A stretch of 64,000 nt of DNA from Pilaira anomala (GCA_025716855.1 JAIXMQ010000002.1:868001-932000), one strand, 5' to 3'. Positions 1-12,510 are shown, counted from the first letter of the stretch. Numbers and translations are program-made. Notes: a model not told the origin generated them from the letters alone.

Positions 1-348
1 CACCATGATTATGTTCTTGATGGTCCGTCATCATTAGCACAAGAATTACCTGCTGTACCTGAGCATATAAATGCACCATTACCTAATTTACCAGCAGCAG
101 CAGTGAGAGAACCATTAGATACAGATGATTCTCGTAAAGAATTTGATGAGCATTTGAGTACAATTGTATCCATGTTTCCTAATATTGAACCTGGTGTATG
201 TTTTATGATTTTACAAGCGAGTGAAGGTCGTTTACCAGAAACGATTGAAAGGTGAATTTGATTTTTAATTCTAATCTTTTTAAATTTATTAACTTTTCTT
301 CTTCTTCTTTTGTTTAGCTTATTGGATATGTCAAATGAGCAAACATAA
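1..348 (+). CDS. CUE-domain protein, C-terminal part
   Basis: This is the 3' end of a gene that begins before the window. Exons are 1..251 and 318..348, joined across a 66-base GT-AG intron, and the frame stays open to a TAA at 346-348. The last 50 or so residues look like a CUE ubiquitin-binding domain: a helix start with FDEHLSTIVSMFPNIEPG (the MFP motif) and, after the intron, the terminal di-leucine in SLLDMSNEQT. CUE domains bind mono-ubiquitin and sit in adaptors of endocytosis or ER-associated degradation. The preceding segment is proline-rich and uninformative. The parent protein cannot be named from this tail. Confidence 0.7.
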
Positions 349-365
349 TTTTCTTTCTTTTACTG

Positions 366-426
<61 letters not shown>

Positions 427-713
427 TGTATTATAATTCAATATATGTTTTAATAGAAAAAAAAAAACATACCAAGAAATTCTTGTATTATTTTTATTGT
501 AATCGCCGATATTGTAGCACTTTCCATTTTGTGAGACGAGAAGAAATATCTGTCTCGAGCGCCTTGAGAAGAAGAAAAAAACTTTTTTTTTATAGAGTAA
601 TACTTTCAAAGAAACATGTTACTAAACGTTTCTCTTTACTTTATTTGTAAAAAGATACTCAAAAAATATGCATTTGATCCAATCTAACCCTCTTTTTTAA
701 AGTGGTACGGAAT

Positions 714-749
<36 letters not shown>

Positions 750-1132
750 GGTTTGAACTGCATATGCTTTTTTTCAAGATTTGAACCGAGAATTTCGTAG
801 TATAAATAATCTTATTCAATTCATAAAAATTATATACGTACACAGATCATACATACACGTATATGAACAAAACATGATACATATGAGATTCCCAAAAATC
901 ACGATGCTACCAAAAAAAAAAAGTGATTGAAAACACTAGCCAATCGTTGCTAAGATATTACAAATCGGACTTTTTAAACAATTTTTGATTTTTTAAAGCC
1001 GTACCCACTTTTTTTTTTTTTTTTTTTTTTTTTTTCCACTTGTTCTATTTTATTCATTTTTCACCTTTTTTTATTTTATTTTTTTACATAAATATATCTC
1101 TTTATTGTATCTGTTTTATATAATTTTATACA
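349..1132. other. Intergenic, homopolymer-rich
   Basis: There is no coding signal here. It holds an A56 run at 369-424, an A32 run at 715-746, and a T-rich stretch at about 1010-1035 upstream of the next gene. Open frames across these runs encode only poly-Phe or poly-Lys. Confidence 0.7.
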
Positions 1133-2506
1133 ATGATATCTTCATCCCATGCTGAAGAAATGAATAACATTCACAAGATACCAACTGAACAAAAGAGTGC
1201 TTTTTACTCTTTTTTACAATCATTAGCCACCTTTACAGGTGATATATCCGCTTTAACATGCCCAGCTTTCCTTCTTGCACCAGAATCAATTACAGAATAC
1301 TCGTAAGTTTTATTTACATATATATAAAAAAAAAAATAGAAAGAATAAAAAAAAAATAAGGCTCATATTTTATTATTAATACGTCTTTTCCCCTTTTTTA
1401 GTAATTATTGGGCAGCTCAGCCGGAACTGTTCGCAGCAATCCCTGAATCAGATAATGAAGTAGATAGATTATTAGCATTTATAAAATGGTTTATATCTTA
1501 TTTAAATGCAACTTATATTCGACGTGTACCAAAAGGACAATGGGAAAAGAAACCATTAAATCCTGCACTTGGAGAACAATGGTTTATGACTTGGTGTGAT
1601 GTAGATGGTTGTGGTGAAACTGAAGTAATGTGTGAACAAGTCTCACATCATCCTCCAGTTACTGCATTTTATATTGAGAATCAAAAAGCGGGTGTCGTCT
1701 TGAATGGTTATTCAGGTCAAAAGACTCGTATCTTGAATGCCACACTGGTTTGTGATCAAACAGGACATGAAGTTGTTACTTTAAATTCAAGAAATAATGA
1801 AAGTTATCTATTTACTAGTCCTGCACTTACAGTTCGTGGTATATGGTATGCAGGTAGAGTATATATGTATATAATAATAGCATTATAGCTCTTTTTCTAA
1901 CATCATATTTACTCTGTAGCTCCTTATGTTGAATTGATTGGAACTACTTGTATTCAGGCATCTACCGGTTATTATGCTTCAATTGAATACTCTTCACGTG
2001 GTTGGATATCAGGTGAAAAGAACCATTTCCGTTGTTTGATTCGAAAAAACGATGATGCATTAAAAGACATTTTATACAAGATTGAAGGACAATGGAGTGG
2101 AAAATCAACCATTATTGATTATAAAACAAAAGAAAGTCGACAATTTTTAGATACAGGTATATTAGAATCGGCACGAGCAAAATATAAACCATTTCAAGAT
2201 ATGGGAGAAATGGAAACACATCGAATTTGGCAAAAAGTATCTGAAGCGATTCGAAATAATGATTCAGTGCTGGCTGGTACAGAAAAGAAAAATATAGAAA
2301 ATCAAAAGAGAGCAGAAGAAAAAGAACGAAGGGATAAAGGTTTAAAGTGGGAACCTCATTATTTTCAATGGGTTGATAATGAACCTCAAGTTCAAAAGTT
2401 ACGAAATATGTTAAATCAAGTCATAAGGTATAAAGGTGGTTACGATGCAATAAGTCAAAATGGAAATTGGGTTTTTAGACAAGAACGAAAAAAGTCTTTA
2501 AAGTAA
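1133..2506 (+). CDS. Oxysterol-binding protein-related protein (Osh4/Kes1 type)
   Basis: The exons 1133..1302, 1402..1853 and 1920..2506 give a 402-residue protein. The ORP fingerprint EQVSHHPP is encoded at about 1636-1660, preceded by NPALGEQW, matching the sterol/PI4P lipid-transfer fold. Length and the lack of PH or ankyrin domains put it with short yeast Osh4/Kes1-type proteins. These exchange sterol or PI4P between membranes in the cytosol. The C-terminal region has the usual charged helix (ENQKRAEEKERRDKGLKWEP) and ends QERKKSLK. The start is the first ATG after a long T-rich leader. Family assignment is firm; ligand and paralogue identity are not. Confidence 0.93.
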
Positions 2507-2758
2507 AAAGAAACTTCGTTCTATTATATATATTTTTATTTTTTCATACCTTTCATCCCTCTACCTCTACCCAAGCATTTACATTTTATATATAAAATTT
2601 TATTTTTTCCCTTTTTAACTACTTCTTTTGGCTTGTGTTTCACCAAAAAAAAAAAAAACCCACCGATATATTTTCCCTTGCGGAACAAAAATATCATTTT
2701 ATAAAACATTTTTTCTTTGCATTAATCTCTTTTTCTTCCTTATATATATAAAAAAAAA

Positions 2759-4089
2759 ATGATTTCGACAAGCTTATTTGCTGATGATAAAACAAGAGAA
2801 GCAGAACTTCGTTCTTTAGAAAAAAAATTCGAATTACATACGAATCAACTTCGTACAGTTTCTAAGCTTATGCTAGAAGAAATGAAATTCGGCTTAACAA
2901 GATGTGATGAAAAGTGTAATATTCGAATGTTACCTTCTTGGGTACTTCGTCATCCAACCGGTCAAGAAGAAGGTGAATATATTGGTATGGATTTAAGTGG
3001 TTCTACACTTCGTATCTATCTTGTCACTTTACATGGGCATGGTCATATCACCACTCGTCAACTGAAATACTCTGTCAAAGAAAACTTAAAGAAGGGTCCT
3101 ATTAATAACTTGATTAACTTTATGGCAGAATCCATAGACTCATTTTTAACTTTTGTCAATAAATCTGATTCAAGAAAACCTCTTCAATTGGGTCTCTGTA
3201 TCTCTTTCCCATTATTTCAAACTGCTTTGAATAACGCTTGTGTTATCACTTGGACAAAAGATTATGAAATCACTGGTGCTAATAATAAAAACTTGGTCGA
3301 GCTTTTACAAACTGCTCTTCGTAGTCGTGAAATTCCTGTGATTGTAAAAGCTGCAGTCAATGGTGCAGCAGGTTGTTTATTAGCTCATTCTTATCGTAGT
3401 CTGGATACTTTACTCTCTTGTACTGTCAGTACCGGTACAAACGCTGCTTATTGGGAAAAAGCGATCGAATTAAGTAAAATCAAAGATAAATTTTCTGCTG
3501 AACCCAATATGGAAATGATCGTGACAACAGAATGGGGAGGCTTTGGTGATACAAAATCAGAATCCATTCCTCATACATTTTATGATATTCGTGTCAATCG
3601 TCAATCTGTGAATCCCGGTGTCCATGTATTTGAAAAAATGGTGGCTGGTCTTTACTTGGGTGAAATCGTTCGTCTCATCTTGGTCGATTTCACTGACCGT
3701 CGTTTATTGTTTGATGCTCAGTACTCACCTGAAATGAATACACCTTATAATTTTGAATCGGCTTACATGAGTGCTATTGAACGTGATGAAACACCTGAAT
3801 TAGATGATACTAAACACTTGTTAGAAAATGTTATGAACTTGAGCCAAACTACTTTGCTTGATCGTAAAATGGTAAAGAGAATATGTGAAATGGTAGGTAA
3901 ACGTGCTGCTAGATTAATAGCGGCTGCTATCAGTGCTATCATTGCAAAGCGTGAAGCTCTAGAGCAAGGTCTTAGTATTAGTGTTGAAGGCACTGTGTAC
4001 GAATTTTACCCGAATTTCCCTAATCGTGTCAATACGGCTTTACAAGAGCTGTATGGTAATGAGTTTGAGAGAATTAATATTGGTGTAAG

Positions 4090-4164
<75 letters not shown>

Positions 4165-4273
4165 ATGATTATTAAAGAATTTGTCCTTTTTTTTTCTTTA
4201 GATCACACGTGATGGTGGTGGTATTGGTGCTGCTTTGGCTGCTATGATTGCTAGTACACAACCAAAAGTATAA
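2759..4273 (+). CDS. Hexokinase-family protein lacking catalytic residues
   Basis: Exons are 2759..4084 and 4202..4273, 465 residues. The overall fold signatures of hexokinase are present: FEKMVAGLYLGEIVRL, WTKDYEITG, EWGGFGD, and RDGGGIGAALAAMIAS at the C-terminus. Several active-site motifs are altered. The phosphate-1 loop is DLSGSTLR (residues 78-85) instead of D-L-G-G-T-N. The catalytic aspartate of the VND motif is glycine (AAVNGAAG, Gly202). The glucose-binding Asn before E-W-G is Thr257. The protein is therefore probably not a sugar kinase; dead hexokinases act as regulators in other fungi, which is an analogy only. The intron contains a T70 run (4093-4162). The gene is otherwise intact with ordinary codon use, so it is not a pseudogene. 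Confidence 0.9.
4085..4201 (+). repeat. T70 homopolymer inside an intron
   Basis: The 117-base intron of the hexokinase-like gene (GTAAGT...TTTAG) is mostly an uninterrupted run of 70 thymines at 4093-4162. The exact length may be a sequencing artefact. The intron is required because the frame is conserved only across it. Confidence 0.8.
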
Positions 4274-4432
4274 TTTTGTTCTTCATCTAGGGGGTTTTGA
4301 AGTTTTAAAAGTGAAACTCTACAATAATAATAATAATAAAAAAATAAACCCATGAAAGATTTTTTGCCTTAAGAACGAGAAAAGATAGTTTTTGATAAAA
4401 TTATATAATACAATCTATAGTTTTATTATTAG

Positions 4433-5719
4433 TTACTCTTTGATAACAATGGGTGTAGGCTCAAAATAAGAGGACTCGACTAATTCTCCCTTTTTCTCGA
4501 GCGAAACTCGTAAACCATCATATGCAGGTGCTATCTTTAATTTTTCTGTAGTTTCTAATTTTTTTAATTCTTTCTGGAGTTTATAATGATCGGTACGATG
4601 AGCAAATCCAACATAATATGTCTTTGCTGCTTTCACCTCTCTTGCTGCATCGTTGGATTGACTCAGACAAAAATGTGATGTATGAGGCGAAGACACTAGT
4701 AAAAAAATAAAATAAAAAATATAAGCATGAGTTTTGTTTTCTTTTAGTGGTCAAATACTTACATCTTAAACAATCAACAACAAATACTCTGGATTGTTTA
4801 ACTATCTCCATTGTATCTTGAGGAATAAAATTCGTATCAGAAATATAACTCACATTATCAAACTTGAATCCGTAACAGATATAAGGTTCCTTTGTGGTCA
4901 TATAAATTCCATGATGAACTGTTTGATGTTTTAATGTTTTTTTTAAAAAAAATCATCCAATTATCATACAGCATAATACTTACCAGCAAGAGGTGTAAAA
5001 TCTAATCCTTCGATCGTAAAGTTCTTTTTAGGATCAAATACATGATATTTGAAATCAGCTACTTCTCCACCACCTAACATATAGATTCATGGTTAAACAT
5101 TTAATCTCTTTCCCTCTTTCTCTCTATTTTACCAGTAGCTAAGGAAGAATCTACTAAAAAGGGAAATGTTCTTTCAACAACTTCCATTGTCTCGGGTGCT
5201 AAATATACATTAATACGGGGCTGAATAGTTCCACCTAAAGTCCAGCCTCTTAAATCATCCATGCCATAACATGCATCTGCGTGACCATGTGTGATAATTA
5301 CACCGTCTAATTCACGAACACCATAACGAGGAAGAATATTGACTGCACTGGCTGAAAACAAATCAATCAGATATGTCTAAATAATAATAATAATAATAAT
5401 AAAAAAATAGAGTCCCTGAAAACACTTACTATAAAAAGTCTTTCCACAATCGATAAGTACATTTCTAATAAAAACAAAGTGTTAATAGGACATGAGAGAT
5501 TTGATCTAATAAATACCTTAATCGGAAATCAGCAGGATCGTCATGTTTACGAAAACGGACAACAAGAGAGGTATTTCTTCTATTGTTTTTTATTCCTTCA
5601 GGTGTTTGTGAGGATAAACATACAGTACATCCTTTCTTGGGATTCGTAAGACAAGCAATAGTAGGCACTGAGCTAGAAGTACCAGTACCTAAAAAGATAA
5701 TTTCAACTACGGTAGCCAT
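4433..5719 (-). CDS. Metallo-beta-lactamase-fold hydrolase (PhnP-like)
   Basis: Six exons on the minus strand (5719..5517, 5464..5430, 5351..5133, 5073..4984, 4918..4763, 4695..4433) give 321 residues with every junction in frame. The N-terminus EIIFLGTGTSSSVPTI and the metal-binding THGHADACYGMDDLRG are typical of the eukaryotic relatives of bacterial PhnP phosphodiesterases. NVLIDCGKTF, YISDTN and DCLRLSSPHTSH supply further expected metal-ligand regions. The likely role is a cytosolic phosphodiesterase of unknown substrate. I chose the ATG at 5719; an in-frame ATG at 5779 would add 20 residues of poor quality. The left end of the composite repeat element lies only about 130 bases upstream of this start. 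Confidence 0.9.
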
Positions 5720-6185
5720 TTCTTGTTTTTGTACAGAAAAAGAGAAATAGAGAAAAAGTCGAATTGCTTCTCTATCCAAAAAAGTTTAAATTCTGCCCTT
5801 TTAACTTCAGACTGAAAACCTAAAGCTTGCTTCGTAAAATTTGGGATACTGGATTTTAACCAAGACTTCGCCCAGTATTACTCTCCCCGCATATTTTTTT
5901 TATGCTCAATAAATAAACAAATTTGATATATTAACGACTCTCATTAGTTTTTTTTCTTCGCAACGACAAATATATTTTAGTTCAATACCTAAATTATATC
6001 TGCACGTGGAAATCTGACATGAAGATTTTGAAAAACTTTGACAATGATAGATATAATATTCTACATCTAAAATATTATCTACAAGCTAATTACATCATAT
6101 ATAAACCATTAATAATTGGTAAGTCTGTGTTAAATATGTTGTCATCGGGTCATCATAATGATATGGGAAAAAATTTATATAAAAA

Positions 6186-8095
6186 ACAATGTTAAACATG
6201 TATATTATTATGAGGAGATAACAGGTTTTTATTATAATGTTTAAAGTTTTATTATATCCCTGATCTACTTATGTTTCTACAAGTAGAGATGATGCAAATA
6301 CGACACTTTTAGATAGTAGTGGCAAATACCACATCAGGTTTAACTTTATTCTCTTCACTTAAAACATAGATAAGAACATAACTAAAATAAAATAGAAAAC
6401 CCGCATAGTATTTTTATCATAATAAACTCTTGAAAAAGTCTCAGCGAGCTTACCATTGTCCTTTTAAGATTTTTTCATTACTTATTTTACCATTATATTG
6501 CAGTCTCAAATTGAAAGGAAAGTATTAAAAAAACACGACAGTAACGGGAATAGTTTATATAAAGATGATATTTATATAAAGATGATATTTATATATATAA
6601 AAAAGGTATGCCATCATTTGTTTACTTCGTTAAACGTGCTCTTCAACGTTATATGGCTTTTGTATGTGGAGAAATAGCCTTCGTTCAACCCTTTATCATA
6701 GCAGGCTTTCCAGTTCATTCGTTTGTGGTTTTTTAAATACTCTTCTTTAAATTCCCTGGCATATTGTATATCATCCTTTTGTGGGACAATGGTAGTCATT
6801 ACATCGGAATCATCACAGCTTTGCTGTTGGTATTTGTGTAAGCATGCTTCGGTGTACAACACACCTGCCCTTGCTAAACTTCGGATTTTTTTAAGGCTTG
6901 GTTCGCCCTCGTTTGCCGCTTCAATTATTCTTTTGAATTGCTTTTGAGTTTCTGTAGCAACCTCCAACAATGTGTCGACAGTAGCTTCGTGATTTTGGAT
7001 TTGGTGTTCAAGAGCCTCTTTAGCAATTTTATATAATAAAATGACTGTTGGGTCCTCTTTGTATTGTAATCCAAATAACGAGCATTTCTGCTCCATTAGT
7101 ACATATCCTAAAGCAACCAAAGGTGGAAGAAAATGACTGTTGGTACTGGTAGTGTTGGTATTGCTGGTGCTGGTATTGCTGGTGTTGCTATTGCTGGTGT
7201 TGGTATTGCTGGTGTTGGTATTGCTGGTGTTGCTATTGCTGGTGTTGCTATTGTTGACGTTGTCGTTGACGTTGACGCTGTTGTTAGTGCTGTTGGTATT
7301 GCCGTCACTGTCACCATCACTGTCACTGTCATCTTCGTCGTTTTCGTTGCTATGAATGTAGTTTGCGATAGTTGCAGGGGTCATTATCAAATGCTCTTTT
7401 GCCCAAAAACGGCTTGGAAGCTTCTTTAAATACGATGCTTTATGAGTGTCAGAAAACATACTACAAATTTCCTCTCGTATATTTTTGATGCAGATTGTAA
7501 ATGCAATCGGTTCGAAATTATTGTATTTGTCATGTACATGATTGCAGTATTTGTTGAGTCTGTGTATGTATGCATTGTCGACTGTGTTTTGAATTTCAAT
7601 CAATACTGGCGGCATCGACTCTGAGACATTTATAGCAGGGACTAAAAGAACATCGGCACGTTTTCCATCCAGCCATTCACCATCTTGGGAAATATAATTG
7701 TTAATGGCATGATTACCTACATACAAACTAATAGCGTTAGTGAGAAGCTTCAACAATAGTTAATATTTGTAACATACCAACTAAGACTGAAACAATTAAA
7801 TTAATGACTTTCTGATCTTTTAAAATTGTCTTTGACATTAAATCGGTTCCTGGTCGATGCTTCAGGGGAATGATAAAGCTAAGAAGATCTAACTTCTTTT
7901 CCTTTTTGGCCATTAGAGATGAATACTTATATTTAAAACCGACAGAGTTATATTTAGAATCGACAAGAATGCAACTTTTAATTACCAGGATTGTTGATTT
8001 TACCCTGTCGATTTTCTCTACACGATGTAACCGGACAGCAAAGATTTATGAGTTTCGACCCGGCAAAAACCTGTAATTAATATGGCAAATTCGAC
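6186..8095 (-). repeat. Left arm of the large inverted repeat
   Basis: The reverse complement of this segment matches 10590..12510, including the gene, its intron and about 430 bases downstream of the stop. Differences are mostly single bases, plus copy-number changes of a short ATATCATCTTTATATAA repeat beyond the stop codon (6555-6600 against 12080-12140). Confidence 0.85.
6614..7913 (-). CDS. Element-encoded protein, Rpn/PD-(D/E)XK-like, copy 1
   Basis: Exons 7913..7778 and 7716..6614 give 412 residues. The intron begins GTATGT, has a CTAAC branch-site-like motif and ends TAG. Around residues 60-90 the protein reads EWLDGKRADVLLVP followed by PPVLIEIQN. The spacing Asp67, Glu86, Gln88 resembles the D-(15-20)-E-x-Q active site of Rpn-type PD-(D/E)XK nucleases. 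That is pattern recognition, not a proven homology. Residues about 150-215 are acidic and then a Ser-Asn-Thr tandem repeat. The gene is transcribed away from the satellite, which starts about 70 bases upstream of the ATG, so the satellite is its promoter region. Confidence 0.75.
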
Positions 8096-10690
8096 AGGGT
8101 AAAATCGACAACAATCTTGTCGATTGTTTCATGTTGTGATGTCACCGGACAGCAAAGATTTATGGGCATTTAAATCACGTGGGAAAATCGACAAGGTAAA
8201 ATCGACAAGATTGTCGTCGTTTCGACCCTGTCGATTTTTCCACGTGATGTACCGGACAGTAGAGATTTATGAGACATTTACCTCACTTGGAGAAATCGAC
8301 AGGGTCGAAACGGCAACAATCTTGTCGATTATTCCACGTGGAAAAATCGACAGGGTCGAAACGACAGCAATCTTGTCGATTTCTCCAAGTGAAAAAATCG
8401 ACAGGGTCGAAACGACAACAATCTTGTCGATTTTTTCACATGAACAAATCGACAGGGTCGAAACGACAACAATCTTGTCGATTTTTTCACATGAACAAAT
8501 CGACAGGGTCGAAACGGCAACAATCTTGTCGATTTTTTCACGTGGAAAAATCGACAGGGTCGAAACGGCAACAATCTTGTCGATTTCTCCACGTGATGTT
8601 ACCGGACAGTAAAGATTTATGAGACATTTACCTCACGTGGAAAAATCGACAGGGTCGAAACGGCAACAATCTTGTCGATTTTTTCACGTGAGCAAATCGA
8701 CAGGGTCGAAACGGCAACAATCTTGTCGATTTTTTCACGTGAACAAATCGACAGGGTCGAAACGGCAACAATCTTGTCGATTTTTTCACGTGAGCAAATC
8801 GACAGGGTCGAAACGGCAACAATCTTGTCGATTTCTCCACGTGATGTTACCGGACAGTAAAGATTTATGAGACATTTACCTCACGTGGAAAAATCGACAG
8901 GGTCGAAACGGCAACAATCTTGTCGATTTTTTCACGTGAGCAAATCGACAGGGTCGAAACGGCAACAATCTTGTCGATTTTTTCACGTGAACAAATCGAC
9001 AGGGTCGAAACGACAACAATCTTGTCGATTTTTTCACATGAACAAATCGACAGGGTCGAAACGGCAACAATCTTGTCGATTTTTTCACGTGGAAAAATCG
9101 ACAGGGTCGAAACGGCAACAATCTTGTCGATTTCTCCACGTGATGTTACCGGACAGTAAAGATTTATGAGACATTTACCTCACGTGGAAAAATCGACAGG
9201 GTCGAAACGGCAACAATCTTGTCGATTTTTTCACGTGAGCAAATCGACAGGGTCGAAACGGCAACAATCTTGTCGATTATTCCACGTGGAAAAATCGACA
9301 GGGTCGAAACGACAACAATCTTGTCGATTTCTCCAAGTGAAAAAATCGACAGGGTCGAAACGACAACAATCTTGTCGATTTTTTCACATGAACAAATCGA
9401 CAGGGTCGAAACGGCAACAATCTTGTCGATTTTTTCACGTGAACAAATCGACAGGGTCGAAACGGCAACAATCTTGTCGATTTTTTCACGTGAGCAAATC
9501 GACAGGGTCGAAACGGCAACAATCTTGTCGATTTCTCCACGTGATGTTACCGGACAGTAAAGATTTATGAGACATTTACCTCACGTGGAAAAATCGACAG
9601 GGTCGAAACGGCAACAATCTTGTCGATTTTTTCACGTGAGCAAATCGACAGGGTCGAAACGGCAACAATCTTGTCGATTATTCCACGTGGAAAAATCGAC
9701 AGGGTCGAAACGACAACAATCTTGTCGATTTCTCCAAGTGAAAAAATCGACAGGGTCGAAACGACAACAATCTTGTCGATTTTTTCACATGAACAAATCG
9801 ACAGGGTCGAAACGGCAACAATCTTGTCGATTTTTTCACGTGGAAAAATCGACAGGGTCGAAACGGCAACAATCTTGTCGATTTCTCCACGTGATGTTAC
9901 CGGACAGTAAAGATTTATGAGACATTTACCTCACGTGGAAAAATCGACAGGGTCGAAACGGCAACAATCTTGTCGATTTCTCCACGTGAACAAATCGACA
10001 GGGTCGAAACGGCAACAATCTTGTCGATTTTTTCACGTGAGCAAATCGACAGGGTCGAAACGGCAACAATCTTGTCGATTTCTCCACGTGAAAAAATCGA
10101 CAGGGTCGAAACGACAACAATCTTGTCGATTTTTTCACGTGAGCAAATCGACAGGGTCGAAACGGCAACAATCTTGTCGATTTTTTCACGTGAACAAATC
10201 GACAGGGTCGAAACGGCAACAATCTTGTCGATTTCTCCACGTGAAAAAATCGACAGGGTCGAAACGACAACAATCTTGTCGATTTTTTCACGTGAGCAAA
10301 TCGACAAGATTGTTGCCGTTTCGACCCTGTCGATTTTTCCACGTGAGGTAAATGTCTCATAAATCTTTACTGTCCGGTAAAATCACGTGGAATAATCGAC
10401 AAGATTGCTGCCGTTTCGACCCTGTCGATTTGTTCACGTGAGGTAAATGTCTCATAAATCTTTACTGTCCGGTAACATCACGTGGAGAAATCGACAAGAT
10501 TGTTGCCGTTTCGACCCTGTCGAATTTTCCACGTGAAAAAATCGACAAGATTGTTATCGTTTCGACCCTGTCGAAGCGTTCACGTGATGTATTTGCCATA
10601 TTAATTACAGGTTTTTGCCGGGTCGAAACTCATAAATCTTTGCTGTCCGGTTACATCGCGTGGAGAAAATCGACAGGGTAAATCAACAAC
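7985..10690. repeat. Satellite of 51-bp units with higher-order organisation
   Basis: The array consists of roughly 35 tandem units of 51 bp. Each contains AATCGACAGGGTCGAAAC, a CAACAATCTTGTCGATT half that can pair with the start (TCGACA/TGTCGA), and a CACGTG palindrome or a one-base variant at the junction. Blocks of 4 to 7 units are separated by a conserved spacer containing CCGGACAGTAAAGATTTATG, seen near 8249, 8600, 8850, 9149, 9550 and 9900. Orientation flips near 10295, after which the spacer appears inverted (about 10345-10380 and 10440-10475). Because 51 is a multiple of three, frames stay open on both strands; I treat those as by-products. Confidence 0.9.
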
Positions 10691-12510
10691 CCTGGTAATT
10701 AAAAGTTGCATTCTTGTCGATTCTAAATATAACCCTGTCGGTTTTAAATATAAGTATTATCTCTAATGGCCGAAAAGGAAAAAAAGTTAGATCTTCTTAG
10801 CTTTATCATTCCCCTGAAGCATCGACCAGGAACCGATTTAATGTCAAAGACAATTTTAAAAGATAAGAAAGTCATTAATTTAATTGTTTCAGTCTTAGTT
10901 GGTATGTTACAAATATGAACTATTGTTGAAGCTTCTCACTAACGCTATTAGTTTGTATGTAGGTAATCATGCCATTAACAATTATATTTCCCAAGATGGT
11001 GAATGGCTGGATGGAAAACGTGCCGATGTTCTTTTAGTCCCTGCTATAAATGTCTCAGAGTCGATGCCGCCAGTATTGATTGAAATTCAAAACACACTCG
11101 ACAATGCATACATACACAGACTCAACAAATACTGCAATTATGTATATGACAAATACAATAATTTCGAACCGATTGCATTTACAATCTGCATCAAAAATAT
11201 ACGAGAGGAAATTTGTAGTATGTTTTCTGACACTCATAAAGCATCGTATTTAAAGAAGCTTCCAAGCCGTTTTTGGGCAAAAGAGCATTTGATAATGACC
11301 CCTGCAACTATCGCAAACTACATTCATAGCAACGAAAACGACGAAGATGACAGTGACAGTGATGGTGACAGTGACGGCAATACCAACAGCACTAACAACA
11401 GCGTCAACGTCAACGACAACGTCAACAATAGCAACACCAGCAATAGCAACACCAGCAATACCAACACCAGCAGTACCAACACCAGCAATAGCAACACCAG
11501 CAATACCAGCACCAGCAATACCAACACTACCAGTACCAACAGTCATTTTCTTCCACCTTTGGTTGCTTTAGGATATGTACTAATGGAGCAGAAATGCTCG
11601 TTATTTGGATTACAATACAAAGAGGACCCAACAGTCATTTTATTATATAAAATTGCTAAAGAGGCTCTTGAACACCAAATCCAAAATCACGAAGCTACTG
11701 TCGACACATTGTTGGAGGTTGCTACAGAAACTCAAAAGCAATTCAAAAGAATAATTGAAGCGGCAAACGAGGGCGAACCAAGCCTTAAAAAAATCCGAAG
11801 TTTAGCAAGGGCAGGTGTGTTGTACACCGAAGCATGCTTACACAAATACCAACAGCAAAGCTGTGATGATTCCGATGTAATGACTACCATTGTCCCACAA
11901 AAGGATGATATACAATATGCCAGGGAATTTAAAGAAGAGTATTTAAAAAACCACAAACGAATGAACTGGAAAGCCTGCTATGATAAAGGGTTGAACGAAG
12001 GCTATTTCTCCACATACAAAAGCCATATAACGTTGAAGAGCACGTTTAACGAAGTAAACAAATGATGGCATACCTTTTTTATATATATAAATATCATCTT
12101 TATATAAATATCATCTTTATATAAATATCATCTTTATATAAACTATTCCCGTTACTGTCATGTTTTTTTAATACTTTCCTTTCAATTTGAGACTGCAATA
12201 TAATGGTAAAATAAGTAATGAAAAAATCTTAAAAGGACAATGGTAAGCTCGCTGAGACTTTTTCAAGAGTTTATTATGATAAAAATACTATGGGGGTTTT
12301 CTATTTTATTTTAGTTATGTTCTTATCTATGTTTTAAGTGAAGAGAATAAAGTTAAACCTGATTTGGTATTTGCCACTACTATATAAAAGTGTCGTATTT
12401 GCATCATCTCTACTTATAGAAACATAAGTAGATCAGGGATATAATAAAACTTTAAACATTATAATAAAAACCTGTTATCTCCTCATAATAATATACATGT
12501 TTAACATTGT
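10590..12510 (+). repeat. Right arm of the large inverted repeat
   Basis: Mirror image of 6186..8095. The match stops at ACATGTTTAACATTG, just before sequence found only on this side. Confidence 0.85.
10766..12065 (+). CDS. Element-encoded protein, Rpn/PD-(D/E)XK-like, copy 2
   Basis: Exons 10766..10901 and 10963..12065 give 412 residues, with exactly the same exon lengths as copy 1. The protein starts MAEKEKKLDLLSFIIPLKHR and differs from copy 1 at only a handful of positions, for example HH versus YY near the NKYCN motif and one repeat residue. The putative active site (D67, E86, Q88) is intact, as is the intron. It is divergently oriented to copy 1, with the satellite between the two starts, so one bidirectional control region could drive both. 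Confidence 0.75.

Noticed and set aside
331..609. 92-codon minus frame with poly-Phe
   Set aside because: Created by the A56 run; no real protein signal.
7108..7429. Frames antisense to the Ser-Asn-Thr repeat (Gly-Ile-Ala-Gly-Val and Val-Leu repeats), also at 11250-11571 and 38198-38498
   Set aside because: They are shadows of the 15-base coding repeat on the opposite strand.
8280..10300. CRISPR-like array
   Set aside because: Units are contiguous without unique spacers, carry internal dyads, and the host is clearly a eukaryote with spliceosomal introns.
8124..10362. Many overlapping 60-144 codon frames on both strands within the satellite
   Set aside because: The unit is 51 bases (17 codons) and lacks stops in several frames, so long frames follow automatically. 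The products are pure repeats of a KSTGSKRQQSCRFFHV-type unit with no start context.
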